A stretch of DNA of 64,000 nucleotides, from positions 62,001 through 126,000 of the forward strand of contig JAAWBS010000038.1 of assembly GCA_022792815.1 (NCBI GenBank), given 5' to 3'. The translations under genes were made by a program, and so were the position numbers. Source of the DNA: Hungatella sp. (GTDB taxonomy: Bacteria; Bacillota; Clostridia; Lachnospirales; Lachnospiraceae). Positions 59,011 through 64,000 of the stretch are shown here, piece by piece. Within the stretch, counting starts at the first letter, position 1. Each line of letters starts with the position of its first letter. Under the pieces are notes generated by a model. That model ran no database searches. It worked only from the letters and a program-made list of their open reading frames with translations, and was not told the origin of the DNA.

Positions 59011-61851
59011 ATGGGCAATGAAGAGATAAAGAGGGTGTCGGAGGAGCTGGAAAAGCTTCTGGATATCTATCTGGATTCCGACCGAAAAAGTTCGGGGAAT
59101 CCGGACCCGGAGGTCATGTCTGACGTGTGGGTGGCTCTGGGGGATGTGTCGGAGACTTATTTTTCCGATATGCTCCCCGTCGAGTATGTGAGGGAGCCGG
59201 CGAGAGAGAGGCGGGAGCCGGATGGCTTGTACAGACAGCCCGAGCCTCGTCAGCGAAAAAGCAGAAAAAAGAAAAAGGGCCTGGCCTGGGCCATCTGGCC
59301 GGCAGAGCTGATCGAGCGGTATTTTAAACCGTCCGACGGCCTGTGGGCTGCTTTTTGTGTTCCGGTACTTGTGATGATCGTCGTGTTTATACAGAGGGGG
59401 ATCTTCCCATTTGGGGAGCAGAGCTTTCTGCGGACCGACATGTACCATCAGTATGCCCCCTTCTTCTCCGAATTTCAGCATAAGCTGAGTCAGGGGGGGA
59501 GTCTGCTCTACAGCTGGGACATCGGAATGGGAGTCAATTTCTCCGCACTGTATGCCTACTATCTGGCCAGCCCTCTAAACTGGTTTCTGGTGCTGTGTCC
59601 AAAGGGCCTTGTGATCGAATTTATGACTTACTCCATCGTCTTGAAGATCGGACTGTCGGGCCTTTCCTTTGCCTGGTATCTGAGAAAGCACTGTGACAGA
59701 GACGATTTCGGCGTCGGCTTTTTCGGGATCTTCTATGCCCTGTCAGGCTATATGGCGGCTTACAGCTGGAATATCATGTGGCTGGACTGCATCCTCCTGT
59801 TTCCTCTGATCATGCTGGGGCTGGAGAGACTGGTGGAGGAGAAAAAGGGACTGCTCTACGGAGTCACCCTGGGAGTCAGTATCCTCTCCAACTACTATAT
59901 CTCCATCATGACCTGTATCTTCATGGTGATCTATTTTATCGCCCTCTTGATCCTCAAGGCAGGGGAGGGGAGATCTCCTCGGGATTATTGGGCAAATATC
60001 GGACAGTTTTCCCTCTATTCCCTTTTGGCAGGGGGCGTTGCGGCCGGAGTGCTGATTCCGGAGATCTATGCTCTGCAGATGACGGCATCGGCAGAGTCTA
60101 CATTTCCAAAGACTATCAGCTCCTATTTCTCCATATTTGACATGTTCGCCAGACATATCGGCAATGTGGATACAGAGATCGGGCTGGACCACTGGCCCAA
60201 CATCTACTGCGGTGTGGCGGTTCTCCTGTTTTTCCTGCTGTACCTGTCATGCCGCCAGATTAAACTGAAGGAAAAGGCTGTCTACTGCGGCCTTATGCTC
60301 CTGTTTTTTGCCAGCTTTTCCGTCAATGCGCTGAATTTTATCTGGCACGGATTTCACTTTCCCAACAGTCTTCCCTGCAGGCAGTCCTTTATCTATATCT
60401 TTCTCATGCTGGCAGTCTGCTACCGGGCCTACATGAACCTCTCTGCGACGCCGTGGAAGGATATGGTGATCGCCTTCTGGGGAGCCGTGGCCTTCGTCAT
60501 CCTGGCGGAGAAGTTGGTGGAGCAGGATCATTTTGAATTCTATGTGTACTATGTGGCCGTCCTTTTCCTGGCGCTCTACGGCGGTCTCCTCTACCTCTAT
60601 AAGAGAGGACGGGTCAATTACGGAGTGCTGATGGCCCTGACTCTGGCGGTGGTTTCCGTGGAGGCGGCGGTGAACACCACGGTCACCAGTGTGACTACTA
60701 CCAGCCGGACCAGTTATATAAGGGATAATGAGGACGTGAGGGAGCTGACACAGTCCCTGGTCCCCAGCGACTCTTTTTACCGGATCGAGAAGGTGACCAG
60801 GAAGACGAAAAATGACGGGGCGTGGATGAATTTTCCGTCCGTATCCCTGTTCTCATCCACTGCCAACGCGGATCTGACGGACTTTTTCAAGACAGTGGGA
60901 TGTGAGGGGAACACCAACGCCTACAGCATCACCGGCAGCACTCCTCTGGTGGACTCCCTGTTCTCCGTAAAATACGGCCTCTACTCTTCAGAGCAGACGG
61001 ACAATGAACTTTTGGAGAAGGTCGATCGAAGCGGTGATACCTGGCTGTATCGCCGCCTGTATACCCTGCCTGTGGGATTTTTGGTGTCCGACAGTCTCGA
61101 CAGGGACTGGCAGCGGGATCTGGGCAATCCGGCGGAGGTTCAGAACAGCCTGTGCGCCGCTGTCGGGGCCGACAGGGTGCTGATCGAGAAAGACGGGGAG
61201 AACTTAAAGACCGGCTTTCGTCTGACACCTGACGAGAGCGGGGACTATTATGTGTATATCGCCAACAAGAAGGTGAAGGAAGTCAAGGTGAAGATCGGCG
61301 GCAGCAGCCAGACCTTTAAGAACGTGAACCGGGGGTTTTTGTTGGAGTTGGGACAGTGCACAGCGGATGTGGAGATCGAGATCACCAATGAAGACGGTGA
61401 TGACAGCCTCAACGCCAGGGCCTACCGGTTTTCCGGCCAGGGGCTTCAGTCCGTGTATGATCGTCTGAATCGTCATCCCTTCAAGGTGCTCAAGTGGAAG
61501 GACACCGAGGTGGAGGGAGAGATCGAGGCAGACCGGGCGGGTGTGCTCTTCACCAGCATTCCTTACGACAAGGGATGGACTGTGAAAGTAGACGGTGTGG
61601 AGCAGGAGACCAGGAAGATCTTCGACGCTTTTTTGAGTGTGGACGTTCCGGAGGGACACCACAGGATCTCCATGTCCTATGAGCCGGAGGGCTTGAGACT
61701 GGGATTGGCCGTCAGCGGCGTGTGTGTGTTGTGTCTGGTTTTGCTTGGATGGGCGGGACGCCGGGGCAGGAAGAGGAGAGAGCGCCGTCAGGCGGAAGAG
61801 GAAGTGCTTTTTTTGAGAGTCAGAGATGAGAGGAGGAGACAGAAACAATGA
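59011..61851 (+). CDS. YfhO family membrane glycosyltransferase-like protein
   Basis: A 946-residue membrane protein. A charged cytoplasmic extension of about 110 residues (with KSRKKKKG) comes first, then a large multi-helix YfhO/GT-C-type domain (about 113-590; RTDMYHQYAPFFSEF and GYMAAYSWNIMWLDCI are landmarks), a long extracytoplasmic beta domain (about 590-905), a last helix, and a basic tail. YfhO proteins move sugars from lipid carriers to lipoteichoic acid or other polymers outside the cell. It is coupled to gtrA upstream and overlaps argH (ATGA) downstream, an odd neighbour. Confidence 0.87.
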   Translation: MGNEEIKRVSEELEKLLDIYLDSDRKSSGNPDPEVMSDVWVALGDVSETYFSDMLPVEYVREPARERREPDGLYRQPEPRQRKSRKKKKGLAWAIWPAELIERYFKPSDGLWAAFCVPVLVMIVVFIQRGIFPFGEQSFLRTDMYHQYAPFFSEFQHKLSQGGSLLYSWDIGMGVNFSALYAYYLASPLNWFLVLCPKGLVIEFMTYSIVLKIGLSGLSFAWYLRKHCDRDDFGVGFFGIFYALSGYMAAYSWNIMWLDCILLFPLIMLGLERLVEEKKGLLYGVTLGVSILSNYYISIMTCIFMVIYFIALLILKAGEGRSPRDYWANIGQFSLYSLLAGGVAAGVLIPEIYALQMTASAESTFPKTISSYFSIFDMFARHIGNVDTEIGLDHWPNIYCGVAVLLFFLLYLSCRQIKLKEKAVYCGLMLLFFASFSVNALNFIWHGFHFPNSLPCRQSFIYIFLMLAVCYRAYMNLSATPWKDMVIAFWGAVAFVILAEKLVEQDHFEFYVYYVAVLFLALYGGLLYLYKRGRVNYGVLMALTLAVVSVEAAVNTTVTSVTTTSRTSYIRDNEDVRELTQSLVPSDSFYRIEKVTRKTKNDGAWMNFPSVSLFSSTANADLTDFFKTVGCEGNTNAYSITGSTPLVDSLFSVKYGLYSSEQTDNELLEKVDRSGDTWLYRRLYTLPVGFLVSDSLDRDWQRDLGNPAEVQNSLCAAVGADRVLIEKDGENLKTGFRLTPDESGDYYVYIANKKVKEVKVKIGGSSQTFKNVNRGFLLELGQCTADVEIEITNEDGDDSLNARAYRFSGQGLQSVYDRLNRHPFKVLKWKDTEVEGEIEADRAGVLFTSIPYDKGWTVKVDGVEQETRKIFDAFLSVDVPEGHHRISMSYEPEGLRLGLAVSGVCVLCLVLLGWAGRRGRKRRERRQAEEEVLFLRVRDERRRQKQ

Positions 61852-63230
61852 AACTGTGGGGCGGACGTTTTACAAAAGAGGAAGACCAGCTGGTCCATAA
61901 TTTTAATGAATCTCTGTCATTTGACCGTAAATTTTACCGTCAGGATATTCAGGGGAGTATCGCCCATGTGTCTATGCTGGCAAGGCAGGGCATCGTCACC
62001 GAGGAGGACGGGCAGGCTATCATCGGCGGGCTGAAGGGGATCCTCCGTGACCTGGACGAAGGGACACTGGTATTGACCGGGGAGCATGAGGATATCCACT
62101 CCTTTGTGGAGGCCACTCTGATCGAGAGGATCGGAGAGGCGGGCAAACGGCTTCACACTGGGCGCAGCCGCAACGACCAGGTGGCCTTGGACATGAAGCT
62201 GTACTGCCGGGACGAGATCGACGAGATCGACGGCCTGGTAAAAGGGCTTCTGGAAGAGCTTTTGAAGATCATGGAGGAACATACGGATACCTTTATGCCG
62301 GGATTCACCCATCTGCAGAAGGCCCAGCCGGTGACCCTGGCCCATCATATGGGAGCTTATTTCGAGATGTTCTACCGGGACAGAACCAGACTTGGGGACA
62401 TCCGGAAGCGGATGAATTACTGTCCTTTGGGCTCCGGAGCCCTGGCGGGGACCACCTACCCTCTGGACCGGGAATACACGGCCAGGCTGTTGGGATTTGT
62501 CGGTCCCACCTTAAACAGCATGGATTCGGTGTCAGACCGGGACTATGTCATCGAGCTTTTAAGTGCCCTGTCCACCATCGCCATGCACCTGAGCCGGTTC
62601 GCCGAGGAGATCATCATCTGGAACAGCAATGAATACCGGTTTGTGGAGCTGGATGACGCCTACAGCACCGGCAGCAGCATCATGCCTCAGAAGAAGAATC
62701 CGGACATTGCGGAGCTGGTGAGAGGGAAGACCGGTCGGGTCTACGGGGCGCTGATGTCCATCCTGACCACCATGAAAGGCCTCCCCCTGGCCTATGACAA
62801 GGACATGCAGGAGGACAAGGAGCTGACTTTCGATGCCATCGACACGGTGAAGGGGTGTCTCGTCCTGTTTACCGGTATGGTTTCCACCATGACTTTCCAA
62901 AAGGACATGATGGAGGCCAGCGCGAAGAAGGGATTCACCAATGCCACCGACGCGGCGGACTATCTGGTGAATCACGGGGTTCCCTTCCGGGATGCCCATG
63001 GCATCGTGGGACAGCTGGTTCTGTACTGCATCGAGAGGGACATGGCTCTCGATGATATGAGCTTGGAGGAACTGAAAGCGGTCTGCCCGGTCTTTGAGGA
63101 AGACATCTACGAGGCTATCAGCATGAAGACCTGCGTGGAAAAGCGGGTGACCATGGGAGCGCCGGGCCAGGTGGCCATGAGGCAGGTGATCGAGATCTGC
63201 CGCAGACGGCTCCAGGAGCCGAGGCCGTGA
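61848..63230 (+). CDS. argH: Argininosuccinate lyase
   Basis: Splits argininosuccinate to arginine and fumarate. The 460 residues start MKLWGGRFTKEEDQLV, hold HTGRSRNDQVALD, THLQKAQPVTLAHH (general acid His) and the signature GSSIMPQKKNPD (275-286) with the flexible-loop Ser. No argG is adjacent, so it may be co-transcribed only with yfhO, whose stop overlaps its ATG. Confidence 0.96.
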   Translation: MKLWGGRFTKEEDQLVHNFNESLSFDRKFYRQDIQGSIAHVSMLARQGIVTEEDGQAIIGGLKGILRDLDEGTLVLTGEHEDIHSFVEATLIERIGEAGKRLHTGRSRNDQVALDMKLYCRDEIDEIDGLVKGLLEELLKIMEEHTDTFMPGFTHLQKAQPVTLAHHMGAYFEMFYRDRTRLGDIRKRMNYCPLGSGALAGTTYPLDREYTARLLGFVGPTLNSMDSVSDRDYVIELLSALSTIAMHLSRFAEEIIIWNSNEYRFVELDDAYSTGSSIMPQKKNPDIAELVRGKTGRVYGALMSILTTMKGLPLAYDKDMQEDKELTFDAIDTVKGCLVLFTGMVSTMTFQKDMMEASAKKGFTNATDAADYLVNHGVPFRDAHGIVGQLVLYCIERDMALDDMSLEELKAVCPVFEEDIYEAISMKTCVEKRVTMGAPGQVAMRQVIEICRRRLQEPRP

Positions 63231-63247
63231 GCCGAGGCTGCCCGGAG

Positions 63248-64000
63248 TCACGATTCCGGGGCCTTCTGAGTGGGGGCCACGGGAAGAACCACGGAGAAAC
63301 AGCTGCCTTTCTGCCTGCCGTCGGCCACGGATATGGAGCCGCCGTGAAGATTGACCAGCTCTTTTGCGATGCTCAGGCCGAGGCCGAAGTGCTGTTTTTC
63401 ACTTCGAGCGGAATCGGCTTGATAGAATCTGTCAAAAATATAAGGTTTGCTCGTGTCAGGAATGCCGCAGCCCTGATCTTCTACCTGGAGGATCAGGGTA
63501 TTTTTATGTCCGGCCTGTCCCAAGCCGACAAAGGCACAAAGCCGGATATAACTTCCGGGCGGTGTGTGGTCAGCAGCATTGTCCAAAAGGATTAGGAGAA
63601 GCTGGCGAAGGCGCTGGGGATCTCCCTGGATCCTGGGGAGGACTTCATCGGATAATTCCAGCTTTAAGGTGATGTTCTTGTCCCGGCAGAGAGGGAGAAA
63701 GGACTCAAACAGATCAATGAGGAGAGTATCCATGTCCACTTCTGTCAGGTGAAGACTCCAGGTTTTGGCATCCGCGGATGCCAGAAACAGCATATCCTCC
63801 ACCAGCCGGGACATGCGGACACACTCGCTGTCGATGAGAGGCAGCAGGGTGTCTTTCTCGTCGAAAGCCTCGGACAGCCTGGCAGCGGCGGATCGGAGGA
63901 CCGCCAGGGGAGAACGCAGCTCATGCGAAGCGGCGGCGATAAAACGGGCCTGTTTTTGACGGCTTTCCTCCACCGGCTTTAGAGACCATCCCACGAAATT
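63248..64000 (-). CDS. Sensor histidine kinase (5' partial, runs off the window)
   Basis: The C-terminal 250 residues of a kinase. The frame is open to the window edge (the first codons read NFVGWSLKPVEESR), so the sensor part and start lie to the right. Visible are the HisKA domain with phospho-accepting His (ASHELRSPLAVL) and the HATPase_c domain with N box (LLDNAADHTPPG), G1 (VEDQGCGIPD), F box (FDRFYQADSAR) and G2 (GLGLSIAK). It ends 17 bases after the convergent argH. Signal and partner regulator are not visible. Confidence 0.92.
   Translation of the reverse strand, partial: NFVGWSLKPVEESRQKQARFIAAASHELRSPLAVLRSAAARLSEAFDEKDTLLPLIDSECVRMSRLVEDMLFLASADAKTWSLHLTEVDMDTLLIDLFESFLPLCRDKNITLKLELSDEVLPRIQGDPQRLRQLLLILLDNAADHTPPGSYIRLCAFVGLGQAGHKNTLILQVEDQGCGIPDTSKPYIFDRFYQADSARSEKQHFGLGLSIAKELVNLHGGSISVADGRQKGSCFSVVLPVAPTQKAPES

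Overview
This 64 kb window looks like chromosome from an anaerobic, spore-forming-lineage Firmicute of the class Clostridia, most likely Lachnospiraceae (Enterocloster/Clostridium symbiosum-like; the genus is a guess). The grounds are the SCIFF ranthipeptide pair scfA-scfB, a fused secDF, an archaeal-type (non-discriminating) AspRS operon with gatCAB behind a T-box, Csp-like subtilase, choline-binding-type cell-wall repeats and strong AGGAGG ribosome binding sites. The window cuts two genes: a clpX-like gene at the left edge and a sensor histidine kinase at the right edge.

Left block (1-14.5 kb): clpX-like ATPase, a subtilisin-like protease (minus), lspA, a CorC/HlyC-type membrane CBS protein, a TIGR04086-type membrane protein (minus), a membrane diguanylate cyclase, then scfA-scfB-secDF-tgt-yajC, a HAD phosphatase and a MATE exporter. 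A pair of mutually exclusive hairpins separates scfA from scfB. Surface block (14.9-21.8 kb): a 1,898-residue secreted M60-like metallopeptidase carrying a dockerin-like Ca-binding pair, translationally coupled to a secreted protein with a cohesin-like N-terminal domain and cell-wall-binding repeats. The pair looks like an enzyme plus its wall-docking partner.

Island (21.8-39.2 kb): a complete contractile-tail cassette with XRE repressor, divergent promoters, tail terminator, sheath, tube, frameshifted chaperone, tape measure, LysM protein, hub, baseplate proteins, fibres, holin and endolysin, but no integrase, terminase, portal, capsid or replication genes. It is best read as an R-type tailocin (diffocin/PBSX-like). 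Three copies of an apparently undescribed mobile hairpin element lie in or next to it: two are full 216-bp copies with 10-12 bp target duplications and one is a 65-bp deletion derivative. The island is flanked by decayed PH-like membrane/cytosolic genes, and an Rpn-type PD-(D/E)XK nuclease gene follows it.

Right block (39.3-64 kb): leuB, a large palindromic intergenic structure, ilvD-ilvB, then serC-serA-DUF1015; a small coiled-coil gene and a wall-binding secreted protein (both minus); a PadR/HAAS (DUF1700)/membrane-protein operon with its own PadR-type operator; mntP (minus); a T-box-controlled aspS2-gatC-gatA-gatB operon followed by an aspartate-type aminotransferase; gtrA-yfhO; argH; and the histidine kinase. 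The amino-acid genes supply Leu/Ile/Val, Ser, Asp and Arg. The T-box couples Asn-tRNA (and perhaps Gln-tRNA) formation to uncharged tRNA levels.
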